Assembly: GCA_015688915.1 (NCBI GenBank)
Contig: JAATGX010000004.1
Coordinates: 1 to 30,023, forward strand
DNA length: 30,023 bases
Origin: Desulfuromonadales bacterium
Lineage (GTDB): Bacteria; Desulfobacterota; Desulfuromonadia; Geobacterales; Pseudopelobacteraceae
Direction of reading: 5' to 3'
Shown: piece by piece, positions 1-6,896 of the stretch
How the letters are laid out: each line of letters begins with the position of its first letter
How positions within the stretch are numbered: position 1 is the first letter of the stretch
Position numbers and translations under genes: made by a program
The notes under the pieces: model-generated
The model's input: the letters and a program-made list of their open reading frames with translations, nothing else
What the model was told of the DNA's origin: nothing
Database searches by the model: none

Positions 1-555
1 ATCCCGGTCGAACTTCATCAGATAGCTCACCTCGGCGTCAAGGTTCTTGAAGCTGTTCAGGTAGGCGGACGCCCCCCATATCCAGTCGTGGCTGGTGGTG
101 GCCTCGGTATCCACGCCGAAGATGACGTTGCGGCCACCCATGACGGAGAAGCCGATCGGCCCCACGTTCTTCAGGTCGATCTTGCCGCCGTCGACAAGAG
201 CGCTGCCGGCCGCGTAGTTGACGAACTGGCGGCCAAGGCGGATGTCCACCTTGTCGAACAGGTCGTGGTAATCGGCATACAGGTAGTAAAGCCTGCCATT
301 CAGGCCTTCTCCGTCCCTGAGCTCCTGCGTTAAACGACCGTAACCGTTAATGGTCAATTTGCCGGCATTGTCGATCTTCGAGATCGACATATTGAGGTAC
401 TCGGCGAATCCGGCCTGCTTGTCGCCGGTCAGATAATTGTTGCCCCATTCGTACTGGGTGGAGCTGCTGCCATGCACCTCTGCTGACCAGGCTACCGCAG
501 AAGGCAGTAAAAGCGCCATGCCGACCAACAGACAGAAAAATCGTTTTAATGCCAT
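1..555 (-). CDS. Outer-membrane beta-barrel protein, N-terminal part (C-terminus outside window)
   Basis: The reading frame runs off the left edge; 185 residues are visible. It starts at ATG 553-555 with a perfect AGGAGG Shine-Dalgarno at 563-568, seven bases upstream. Residues 1-25 form a Sec signal peptide (KRFF start, hydrophobic LLVGMALLLP core, cleavage near AWSA-E). The mature part alternates polar and hydrophobic residues with many aromatics and Gly, for example strands around LTINGYGRL, GRLYYLYADY and VDIRLGRQFVNYA, which is typical of porin-like outer-membrane barrels of Geobacter. Inference: a surface channel or a barrel of unknown cargo; the family cannot be fixed without the C-terminus. 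A promoter-like pair lies about 400 bases upstream, so the leader may be unusually long. Confidence 0.75.
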   Translation of the reverse strand, partial: MALKRFFCLLVGMALLLPSAVAWSAEVHGSSSTQYEWGNNYLTGDKQAGFAEYLNMSISKIDNAGKLTINGYGRLTQELRDGEGLNGRLYYLYADYHDLFDKVDIRLGRQFVNYAAGSALVDGGKIDLKNVGPIGFSVMGGRNVIFGVDTEATTSHDWIWGASAYLNSFKNLDAEVSYLMKFDRD

Positions 556-561
556 CTAGAA

Positions 562-619
562 ACCTCCTTTCGTAATAATATTCTGCAATGCTCTTTACCC
601 GCGGTAGCACCTCCTTTCG
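562..619 (-). repeat. 11-base direct repeat carrying a duplicated Shine-Dalgarno
   Basis: CGAAAGGAGGT (minus strand) occurs at 572-562, where it is the ribosome binding site of the barrel gene, and again at 619-609, exactly 47 bases upstream. The upstream copy has no start codon at a workable distance. It could be a decoy or standby ribosome site, or the footprint of a small duplication. Confidence 0.6.
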
Positions 620-964
620 GTTTTAGTTGATAAACAAGATTCAACGTATTCCCCGTCCCGTCCTGTTTTTCGTCAAATGACAGACCCGTTCCGGTGTTAT
701 AACGGAGTGGCTCACTGTTGTGCCTTGATTCAACTGCATGGTTGCCGTCGTGCGGAGGCCCCCCGTCAATCCCTGGCGCGGCAGCGGCTGAAGCGGATTC
801 CGGCCCGGCGGTTTCCGGTGGTTGCAGAGGACTCGCTTGGACAAGAGTCATGAACTATATGCACAGAGTTTGCCAAGATCGAACGGTGGAGCATGATGCC
901 GCCGATAGCGAACCAGTGGCCGTGCCGACCGTATTCATGTACATAAAATTCATCGATGCTAATC

Positions 965-993
965 TGTATACACATCCGTTTGTAAAACTACAA
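965..993 (-). promoter_or_regulatory. Candidate sigma-70 promoter for the barrel gene
   Basis: On the minus strand TTGTAG (993-988) and TATACA (970-965) are separated by 17 bases. Matches to consensus are moderate. If used, the transcript would start near 958 and carry a leader of about 400 bases before the barrel start at 555. Confidence 0.3.
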
Positions 994-1015
994 GAATCTT
1001 TTAAAGTAACCGACA

Positions 1016-1044
1016 TTGACAAACAGAATCGGGCTCACTATAGT
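1016..1044 (+). promoter_or_regulatory. Sigma-70 promoter of the zinc-ribbon gene
   Basis: TTGACA (1016-1021) and TATAGT (1039-1044) are separated by 17 bases, close to ideal. The zinc-ribbon start codon follows at 1086. Confidence 0.7.
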
Positions 1045-1085
1045 TAATAAAAGGAAACGGTATCACACGGAAGGAGATCAACAGA

Positions 1086-1319
1086 ATGCCTATTTACGAG
1101 TATCGTTGTTCAAGCTGCGACCATCAATTCGAACTGCGCCAGAAATTCTCGGATGCTCCGGCCAGCGATTGCCCCCAATGCGGCGGAAAGGTGTCCAAGA
1201 TGATATCGACCACCGCTTTCAGCCTGAAAGGGGACGGCTGGTTCAATACGGGCTATTGCCCCAAGACCGAGGCGCCCAAGCCGGCCGCCTGCGCCGGAGG
1301 CGGCTGCTGCGCGGGCTGA
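1086..1319 (+). CDS. FmdB family zinc-ribbon protein
   Basis: This 77-residue protein begins MPIYEYRC, the hallmark of the FmdB/CxxC_CxxC regulatory zinc-ribbon family. Two CxxC knuckles (C8/C11 and C29/C32) form the predicted zinc site. The C-terminal tail is Gly/Cys rich (CAGGGCCAG), as in many family members, and may bind a second metal or be redox active. A good ribosome site (GGAAGGAG) precedes the ATG. The gene has its own near-consensus promoter upstream and an intrinsic terminator directly downstream, so it is probably monocistronic. The family takes its name from a proposed regulator of formamidase/amidase genes, but the role in most bacteria is unknown; none of those genes is in the window. 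Confidence 0.88.
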   Translation: MPIYEYRCSSCDHQFELRQKFSDAPASDCPQCGGKVSKMISTTAFSLKGDGWFNTGYCPKTEAPKPAACAGGGCCAG

Positions 1320-1354
1320 TGTGCCGGCCGGCTGACCGGCCACTGGAATCACAG

Positions 1355-1390
1355 ACCTCCGAGGTGCTCAAGCCCTCGGAGGTTTTTTTT
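1355..1390 (+). terminator. Intrinsic terminator after the zinc-ribbon gene
   Basis: The arms ACCTCCGAGG and CCTCGGAGGT form a GC-rich stem around a short loop and are followed by eight T residues (1383-1390). Confidence 0.9.
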
Positions 1391-1409
1391 GGACCGGGAT
1401 AAACCATTC

Positions 1410-1439
1410 TTTACAAAGCGGGCGCCAAAACGGTATGAT
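1410..1439 (+). promoter_or_regulatory. Sigma-70 promoter of folD
   Basis: TTTACA (1410-1415) and TATGAT (1434-1439) have an 18-base spacer and lie directly after the preceding terminator, about 37 bases before the folD start codon. Confidence 0.6.
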
Positions 1440-1475
1440 GCCCCGACTTTGGACAAAAAGGGGAGACACGAAAGC

Positions 1476-2324
1476 ATGGCAAAGATCATTGATGGCAAGG
1501 CAATCGCCGCCAAGATTCGTATCGAGATAGCGGAAGGTGTCGCCGCGCTGAAACAAAGCGGGGTCACTCCCGGCCTGGCGGTGGTTCTGGTGGGAGACGA
1601 CCCTGCCAGCCGCGTCTATGTCAGCATGAAGGAAAAGGCGTGTGCCGAAGCAGGCATCTACTCCGACGAGCACAAGCTGCCGGTCGAGACCAGCGAGGCG
1701 GAACTGCTGGCGCTGGTGGACAAGCTCAACAACGACCCGGCTATCCACGGTATCCTGGTGCAGTTGCCCCTGCCGCCCCAGATCGATACCGACAAGGTGC
1801 TGGAGGCGATTTCACCGGAGAAGGACGCGGACGGCTTCCATCCCTACAACGTGGGGCGCCTGTCGGTGGGAAAACCGCTCTTCCAGCCCTGTACTCCCTA
1901 CGGTGTGATGGTCATGCTCAAGGAGGAAGGGGTGGACTTGGCGGGCAAGGAAGTGGTGGTGATCGGCCGCTCCAATATCGTCGGCAAGCCCGTTGCCATG
2001 ATGTGCCTGGCGCAGAATGCCACCGTGACGGTCTGCCACTCCCGGACACGCGACCTGGCCGAGGTCGTTCGCCGGGCGGATGTGGTCATTGCTGCCGTAG
2101 GCCGGCCGGAGATGGTCAAAGGTGACTGGATCAAGGAGGGCGCCGTGGTGATCGACGTGGGGGTCAACCGCGTCGGCGACAAGAAGTTGGTTGGTGACGT
2201 GGACTTTGCCGCCGCCAGCCAGCGGGCCGCCGCCATCACCCCGGTCCCGGGAGGGGTCGGCCCCATGACCATTACCATGCTGCTGTACAATACGTTGGAG
2301 TCGGCGCGGCGAGCATGTACGTGA
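1476..2324 (+). CDS. folD: Bifunctional methylenetetrahydrofolate dehydrogenase/cyclohydrolase FolD
   Basis: Interconverts 5,10-methylene-THF, 5,10-methenyl-THF and 10-formyl-THF with NADP, supplying one-carbon units in the cytosol. The 282-residue length is normal. Visible signatures are the active-site segment SRVYVSMKEKAC (Y48 and the catalytic Lys K52), the substrate-loop QLPLPP near residue 90, the Rossmann motif GRSNIVGKP and the C-terminal PVPGGVGPMT. The ATG at 1476 was chosen because it follows AGGGGAGA and gives the canonical MAKIIDGKAIA N-terminus; an upstream in-frame extension would begin inside the promoter. galU follows 71 bases later on the same strand. Confidence 0.97.
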   Translation: MAKIIDGKAIAAKIRIEIAEGVAALKQSGVTPGLAVVLVGDDPASRVYVSMKEKACAEAGIYSDEHKLPVETSEAELLALVDKLNNDPAIHGILVQLPLPPQIDTDKVLEAISPEKDADGFHPYNVGRLSVGKPLFQPCTPYGVMVMLKEEGVDLAGKEVVVIGRSNIVGKPVAMMCLAQNATVTVCHSRTRDLAEVVRRADVVIAAVGRPEMVKGDWIKEGAVVIDVGVNRVGDKKLVGDVDFAAASQRAAAITPVPGGVGPMTITMLLYNTLESARRACT

Positions 2325-2395
2325 GGAGTCAGGCGAATATGTTCTCTGACTTCTGTCTCCTGCATTCTCCATTTAAATAACCAGAGAGGCCGTGC

Positions 2396-3259
2396 ATGAA
2401 GGTAAAAAAAGCCGTTTTCCCCGTTGCCGGTTTGGGCACCCGCTTTCTGCCCGCGACAAAATCCTCGCCTAAAGAGATGCTGCCGCTGATCGACAAGCCA
2501 TTGGTGCAATACGTGGTCGAGGAGGCGGTCGCCTCGGGCATCGAGCAGATCCTGTTCGTCACCGGCCGCGGCAAGCGGGCCATTGAGGATCATTTCGACA
2601 TCTCCGTTGAACTGGAGACGCATCTCGAGGAAAAAGGGAAGAGCACGACGCTCCAGGCAGTGCGGGATATCTCCGACATGGTGGACATCTTCTATACCCG
2701 CCAGAAAAAGGCGCTGGGGCTGGGGCACGCCATCCTGTGCGCCAAGGATTTTATCGGCGACGAGCCGTTCGCGGTATTGCTGGGCGATGACATCATCGAC
2801 AGCGATCAGCCCTGTCTGCGGCAGCTTCTGGACACCTTTGACGCCTATCACGGCTCGGTGCTGGCGCTGGAAAAGGTGCCGATGGAGAATATCTCCTCCT
2901 ATGGCTGTGTCCGTGCCAACACCCTCTCCGAGAGGGTTTACGAGGTGCTGGACATGGTGGAAAAGCCCAGGCGGGAAGAGGCTCCATCGGATATGGCCAT
3001 TATCGGCCGCTATGTCCTGACGCCGCGCATTTTCGGGATTCTTGAACGCCAGGAGCCGGGCATGGGGGGCGAGATCCAGCTTACCGACGCCATCCTCAAG
3101 TTGTCCAAAGAGGAGAAGGTCTACGGCTGTCTGTTTGAAGGGCTGCGTCACGACTGCGGCGACAAGCTGGGATTCCTCAAGGCCACGGTGGATATGGCCC
3201 TGAAACGCACGGAGTTCAGGCAGGAGTTCGAGGCGTATCTGCGGCAACGGCTGGGGTGA
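2396..3259 (+). CDS. galU: UTP-glucose-1-phosphate uridylyltransferase
   Basis: Makes UDP-glucose from UTP and glucose-1-phosphate for polysaccharide and LPS precursors. The 287-residue protein shows the nucleotidyltransferase signature AGLGTRFLPATK at about residues 11-22, followed by SSPKEMLPLIDKP, and the family segments LGDDIID and GEIQLTDAI. The start follows an AGAGAGG ribosome site. It lies downstream of folD with no obvious terminator between them, so co-transcription is possible, and it ends at the strong hairpin at 3285-3326. Confidence 0.96.
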   Translation: MKVKKAVFPVAGLGTRFLPATKSSPKEMLPLIDKPLVQYVVEEAVASGIEQILFVTGRGKRAIEDHFDISVELETHLEEKGKSTTLQAVRDISDMVDIFYTRQKKALGLGHAILCAKDFIGDEPFAVLLGDDIIDSDQPCLRQLLDTFDAYHGSVLALEKVPMENISSYGCVRANTLSERVYEVLDMVEKPRREEAPSDMAIIGRYVLTPRIFGILERQEPGMGGEIQLTDAILKLSKEEKVYGCLFEGLRHDCGDKLGFLKATVDMALKRTEFRQEFEAYLRQRLG

Positions 3260-3284
3260 ATTGATAATCCGGTTTTAACTTCTG

Positions 3285-3326
3285 AAGACAAAAGGCGAAC
3301 CTCTTGACAGGTTCGCCTTTTGTCTT
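3285..3326. terminator. Strong bidirectional terminator between convergent genes
   Basis: A perfect 17-base-pair stem (AAGACAAAAGGCGAACC, 3285-3301, with its complement at 3310-3326) surrounds an 8-base loop. T-rich sequence follows on both strands, so it can stop galU (plus), while the convergent gene on the minus strand ends at 3347 and reads into it from the other side. Confidence 0.92.
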
Positions 3327-3346
3327 TGTATCGTATCCCGGTCGCT

Positions 3347-3733
3347 TTACTTCGGTTCCTCCGGCAGGAGGGGCGAGGTATCGCGTTTTGGCGCCCACCC
3401 TCGCCAGACGTAGGCCGGATCGATCATGGGATCGTAGTAGCCCGGCTGGGGAACGAGGAAAAAAACCATCTCGGTCAGGCCGATGAAACCGCGGTAGAGC
3501 GTCATGCCGACCCCTTTGATTGGCCCGACCAGATACCCAGCCGCTCCCATTTCTCGCACCGTCAGAACAGTCTGCTTGGGTAGTTCGACAACACAGGTGG
3601 CGACATTGGTGGCGCCACGGGTAAGCTTGACAGCCATCTTTTCAGCGATCATCTCGGGCTGCTGATCGGCGCGGGCAGCCGCGAGCATAACAGTAAGCAA
3701 CAGCATGGCGGAGAGTAGCGGGGTTATCTTCAT
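3347..3733 (-). CDS. Small secreted protein resembling TIGR04073 (exosortase-associated) family
   Basis: This is a 128-residue protein starting at ATG 3731-3733, chosen because AAGGAG lies just upstream and the first about 22 residues form a clean signal peptide ending AAARA. The mature part has KLTRGATNVATCVVELPK, then two glycine-rich hydrophobic stretches (GAAGYLVGPIKGVG, RGFIGLTEMVFFLVP) and PQPGYYDPMIDP. This spacing of an N-terminal RG.xN....ELPK box and a C-terminal YDP box recalls TIGR04073, a family named for co-occurrence with exosortase systems. No exosortase, PEP-CTERM protein or polysaccharide cluster is in the window. The assignment is from memory of the pattern. The protein is probably periplasmic or envelope associated, function unknown. 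Confidence 0.6.
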   Translation of the reverse strand: MKITPLLSAMLLLTVMLAAARADQQPEMIAEKMAVKLTRGATNVATCVVELPKQTVLTVREMGAAGYLVGPIKGVGMTLYRGFIGLTEMVFFLVPQPGYYDPMIDPAYVWRGWAPKRDTSPLLPEEPK

Positions 3734-3831
3734 GGCGACTCCTTTTTGGGTGGCGCTGGCAGAAAAGCGGTTCATGGGTGCCACGTTTCAGTCTCTTACC
3801 ACAAAGCACCATGGCACGCAAGCCCGGTGGT

Positions 3832-6069
3832 TCAGTCGAACAGTGTCGGCTCCTGTGGCAGGAACGGTTCGAAGCGTTTCTTCAGGTGGCGAAGCTTTTC
3901 GATGTAGTAGGCGGTGTTGACATCCGGACGTGCCGGATTGAAGGCGGTCACCGGACGGCACTGCTCGTAGGCGACGGCATCCTTGCCCGAGCCGCTGATG
4001 TAGTAGCTGATCTGGTCACCGGCACGGTAGGACTGGTCTGCTGCCAGGGCGATCTCGAAGGCTGCCGAGGGGTTGCGTTTTCCCGTCCGCAGTTTTTCCC
4101 GGTAGGCCGCCGGCGATTCACCGAGGGTTTCTGTCCTGGAAACCCAGTCGATGCCGAAATCACGGGCAACTAGGCGAGTCACGCAGCGCTCGAAGTAGCT
4201 CTCGATTCCCACACCCCCGGTCGTCAGCAGCATGGTGATCGCCTCGCGCATGAACTCCCTCAAATAACGCTCCAGCCCCCGCGAACGGAGGCCGCTTCCC
4301 CGGATGACGATCGCGCCGTCATACCCGAGAAGCGCGTAATTCTTGGTTTTATAGGCGAACATGGAGCGGTACGTGCCGTCCATCTCCACCTCGATCCCCG
4401 CGGGCAACGCCTCCGAGATGAGCCGCACCAGATCCTGCTGTGCCGCTTCATCTTCACACCCGGCCGGCGGCCGGAAATAGATCCCGTCCGTATCCACCTC
4501 GATCGGTTCGGCGCCGGCCCGGCGCAACTGTTCCATCATGGACTTGATGGTGACCCTGCCAAGCCGCGTTATCTCGGCGGCGGCCGCCGGGTCGGAGAAG
4601 TTGTGCAGCGGTGCGCCCAGATAGCCGAAAAACGAGTTGATCAGCACCTTGAAAACCTGCTGGAGTGCATCGTAATAGAGCCGCAGTTGTTCGTCGTTGC
4701 TCGCCCGCGCCGCCTGTTTGGCTTCCAGGCGGAAACGGCGCAGTTCGGCCAGCATGGGGAGGAACAGGCCCAGGGAGTCCCTGGCCGGACCGAGGCGGTA
4801 GGTCAGCATGATGGAAGGGTAGAGCGAGGCCACGTCGCAGTGCACGATCGGGCCGCAGACCCCGGCCCGGATCAGTTCGGTGTACCCTCCTTCGAACGGT
4901 TCGGCCCCGGCGGTACGGGCCGGGATGGCGTGTCCGCGGTGCAGGTATTCCCGCAGGAACAGGGCATTGATACGGGTGGCGTTCCCCCGTAGCGGGCAGT
5001 TCTGAAAGGAGTAGGGGAAGATGCGCGTCTGCAGGAACCAGGGATAGGCCAGGATGCGGAAGAGCGCCTCGGTTTCGGCTATATCGTCCAGGTTGTACCG
5101 GTAGAGCAGTTCCGGGTCGAGCCGGAACTGCCCGGCGATGGCATTGCCGTCAAGGTAGACGCGGTCCGGCGCGGCCACCCCGAAATGGCGGGCCACCTGT
5201 TTGAGCCCATGGCTCTCCAGGCTGCGCTGTGCGATGTCGTAATGCTGCACCAGGAAATAGGTGTCGATGATGTGCCGGCCATACACATCCCAGCGGGGAT
5301 AGTCGATAAGCCGCTCCGCCAGGTTCCAGCGCGAGCTGGGGGTGATGTGGGGTACGGCTCCGTTGCGGCCCCAGGTAAGGCTGATGCCGTGCAGCTTGGC
5401 CCGTTTTCCGATGTACTCCAGGTCGAAACGGAAGATATTGTGGCCGACGATCACGTCGGGGTCGCCCTGATGAATGGCATCGTTCAGGGCCAGCAGCAGT
5501 TCCGGTTCGGAAAGCCGGTCGCCGCGCAGCACCGTCCGCCCTCCATGGGAATCGGAGAAGGCGATGGAGATGATGCGGTCCTCGGGCCGGTCCGGATTGG
5601 AGAAGGTGTACCCGTCGGCGCAGAAGGTTTCGATATCGAGGGTCAGGCAGCGCAGGTCCTGAAATTCCATCCCCTTGAAGAGTGTTGTGCCGGTGGCGAG
5701 CAGGTACTGGTGGGAAAGGTCGGAGATGAACAGGTAGGGGGCCTCGGCCATGCCGGGTCCGAGACCGGTCTTTGACACCAGAAAATCCCGTGCCGTCAGG
5801 CAGTCGGCCCACGAGTCGAACCGGAGTTGGTAGCGGAAGAGATCTTCTCCCCGCAACTGCCGCACGGAGCAGGGTGCCCGGCAGCCGGTCAGCAGGGCGG
5901 GATCGCTGACCAGGATGAATGGTTGAAAGGGTTCGTCGTGAAAATGTACCCCCTGTTCCGTCCTGAAGAAGAGGCGCATGAACCGGCCGGCCGGTTCCAC
6001 GGCGACGATGCCGGATCGTTGGTCATGCCCGAAGAGCTCCGGGGTCTGTTCGAGGTCGTGGGGAAACAT
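3832..6069 (-). CDS. polB: Family B DNA polymerase (DNA polymerase II-like)
   Basis: A DNA polymerase of 745 residues with an intact 3'-5' exonuclease: Exo I LDIET (D145, E147), Exo II NIFRFD (N211, D216) and Exo III YNLDD (Y325, D329). The polymerase motifs are also complete: motif A DVASLYPSIM (412-421), motif B KVLINSFFG (474-482), motif C DTD (526-528), and a KNY element near 576. It is somewhat shorter than E. coli Pol II (783 residues), mainly because the stretch between motifs A and B is compact. The C-terminus, QEPTLFD, resembles a beta-clamp binding tail. The known family role is replication restart and translesion synthesis. No LexA-type box is obvious upstream, and the ribosome site is weak (AGAG). 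Confidence 0.92.
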   Translation of the reverse strand: MFPHDLEQTPELFGHDQRSGIVAVEPAGRFMRLFFRTEQGVHFHDEPFQPFILVSDPALLTGCRAPCSVRQLRGEDLFRYQLRFDSWADCLTARDFLVSKTGLGPGMAEAPYLFISDLSHQYLLATGTTLFKGMEFQDLRCLTLDIETFCADGYTFSNPDRPEDRIISIAFSDSHGGRTVLRGDRLSEPELLLALNDAIHQGDPDVIVGHNIFRFDLEYIGKRAKLHGISLTWGRNGAVPHITPSSRWNLAERLIDYPRWDVYGRHIIDTYFLVQHYDIAQRSLESHGLKQVARHFGVAAPDRVYLDGNAIAGQFRLDPELLYRYNLDDIAETEALFRILAYPWFLQTRIFPYSFQNCPLRGNATRINALFLREYLHRGHAIPARTAGAEPFEGGYTELIRAGVCGPIVHCDVASLYPSIMLTYRLGPARDSLGLFLPMLAELRRFRLEAKQAARASNDEQLRLYYDALQQVFKVLINSFFGYLGAPLHNFSDPAAAAEITRLGRVTIKSMMEQLRRAGAEPIEVDTDGIYFRPPAGCEDEAAQQDLVRLISEALPAGIEVEMDGTYRSMFAYKTKNYALLGYDGAIVIRGSGLRSRGLERYLREFMREAITMLLTTGGVGIESYFERCVTRLVARDFGIDWVSRTETLGESPAAYREKLRTGKRNPSAAFEIALAADQSYRAGDQISYYISGSGKDAVAYEQCRPVTAFNPARPDVNTAYYIEKLRHLKKRFEPFLPQEPTLFD

Positions 6070-6112
6070 GGCGGCAACTCTACGATAGGGGGTGACGTCA
6101 GGGCAAGAAAAA

Positions 6113-6137
6113 AGGCGCGGCCGTCATGGCCGCGCCT
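6113..6137 (-). terminator. Intrinsic terminator of the peroxiredoxin gene
   Basis: On the minus strand AGGCGCGGCC and GGCCGCGCCT form a 10-base-pair GC stem with a 5-base loop, followed by TTTTTTCTT. It lies 59 bases after the peroxiredoxin stop and separates it from polB. Confidence 0.9.
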
Positions 6138-6195
6138 CTTGTAAGTAGCAATTGTCTTGCGGGTGATGAACCGGGGCCACCACGCGGGGTCGCCC

Positions 6196-6795
6196 CTACT
6201 TGCCGTGCTTGGCCAGATAGGTGGCGACGCCTTCGGCGGTCGGCTTCATGGCCTCGTCCCCCTCGTTCCAGTTGGCGGGGCAGACCTGGTCACCGTGAGT
6301 CTCCACGAACTGGAGCGCATCCACCATGCGCAGCGCTTCACTGACGTTGCGGCCCAACGGCAGGTCATTGATGACCGCGTGGCGGATGACCCCCTTGGTG
6401 TCGATCAGGAACAGGCCGCGCAGGGCAACGGACTCGTTGAACAGGATGCCGTACTGCCGGGCGATATCCTTGTTCAGGTCCGACACCAGCGTGTACTGGA
6501 TGTCGCCGATGCCGCCGTCCTCGACCGGCGTCTTTTTCCAGGCCAGGTGAGTGAACTTGGAGTCCACGGAAACGCCGATCACCTCGGTGTTGCGTTTCTT
6601 GAACTCGTCCAGCTTCTTGTTGAACGCCAGGATCTCGGAGGGGCAGACAAAGGTGAAATCCAGCGGATAGAAGAAGAGGACGACGTTTTTGCCGCGAAGA
6701 GCGGACAGGGTGATCTGGCCGAAGGTGTTGTCGGGCAGAACCGCATCGGCGGTGAAATCAGGGGCTTCCTTGGTGACGAGGGTTGGTGTGCACAT
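6196..6795 (-). CDS. Typical 2-Cys peroxiredoxin (AhpC/Prx1 type)
   Basis: Reduces hydrogen peroxide and organic hydroperoxides in the cytosol. The 199-residue protein has the peroxidatic cysteine in FYPLDFTFVCPSE (C51) and the resolving cysteine in QVCPANW (C172), plus the C-terminal helix expected of the sensitive 2-Cys class. GGIGDIQ and a YL-like tail are features of Prx that overoxidise. The ATG at 6793-6795 follows AAAGGAGAG. It is monocistronic, with a near-consensus promoter upstream and a strong terminator downstream. No AhpF or thioredoxin reductase is adjacent, so the electron donor is not evident from context. Confidence 0.95.
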   Translation of the reverse strand: MCTPTLVTKEAPDFTADAVLPDNTFGQITLSALRGKNVVLFFYPLDFTFVCPSEILAFNKKLDEFKKRNTEVIGVSVDSKFTHLAWKKTPVEDGGIGDIQYTLVSDLNKDIARQYGILFNESVALRGLFLIDTKGVIRHAVINDLPLGRNVSEALRMVDALQFVETHGDQVCPANWNEGDEAMKPTAEGVATYLAKHGK

Positions 6796-6840
6796 GTGAA
6801 TTCTCTCCTTTAAGGCGTAAGTAAAATTTGAATGCTTAAC

Positions 6841-6869
6841 GTAATACCAGCCAATGGCACCCTTGTCAA
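6841..6869 (-). promoter_or_regulatory. Sigma-70 promoter of the peroxiredoxin gene
   Basis: Minus-strand TTGACA (6869-6864) and TATTAC (6846-6841) have a 17-base spacer. The -35 is perfect and the start codon lies about 46 bases downstream of the -10. Confidence 0.7.
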
Positions 6870-6896
6870 CAGGATAAAAATAGTCTTTTAGTCTTT

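Larger units (their letters stand above)
556..1085. other. 530-base intergenic region between divergent genes
   Basis: No convincing gene is seen on either strand. It holds a plus-strand promoter for the zinc-ribbon gene (1016-1044), a candidate minus-strand promoter (965-993) for the barrel gene, and an 11-base direct repeat containing Shine-Dalgarno sequence (562-572 and 609-619). I looked for a GEMM (cyclic dinucleotide) riboswitch, common in front of Geobacter outer-membrane genes, and did not recognise one. Several open frames here lack ribosome binding sites and look non-coding. Confidence 0.6.

Noticed and set aside
546..851. 101-residue minus-strand open frame overlapping the barrel start
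   Set aside because: No ribosome site at its ATG, it overlaps the barrel gene start and its Shine-Dalgarno, and the composition resembles random GC-rich sequence. A relic or leader peptide is not excluded.
766..975. 69-residue minus-strand open frame in the first intergenic region
   Set aside because: No ribosome binding site, start codon overlaps the candidate -10 region, and no recognisable family.
556..985. Possible GEMM/c-di-GMP riboswitch in front of the barrel gene
   Set aside because: I could not find the conserved aptamer core or its tetraloop-receptor in either strand; the length of the leader alone is not evidence.
2328..2370. Inverted repeat (AGTCAG ... CTGACT) between folD and galU as a terminator
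   Set aside because: The arms are short, the loop is long, and no T run follows.
1898..3247. 449-residue minus-strand open frame
   Set aside because: It lies opposite folD and galU, which are clearly real, and its codon use is the mirror of their codons.
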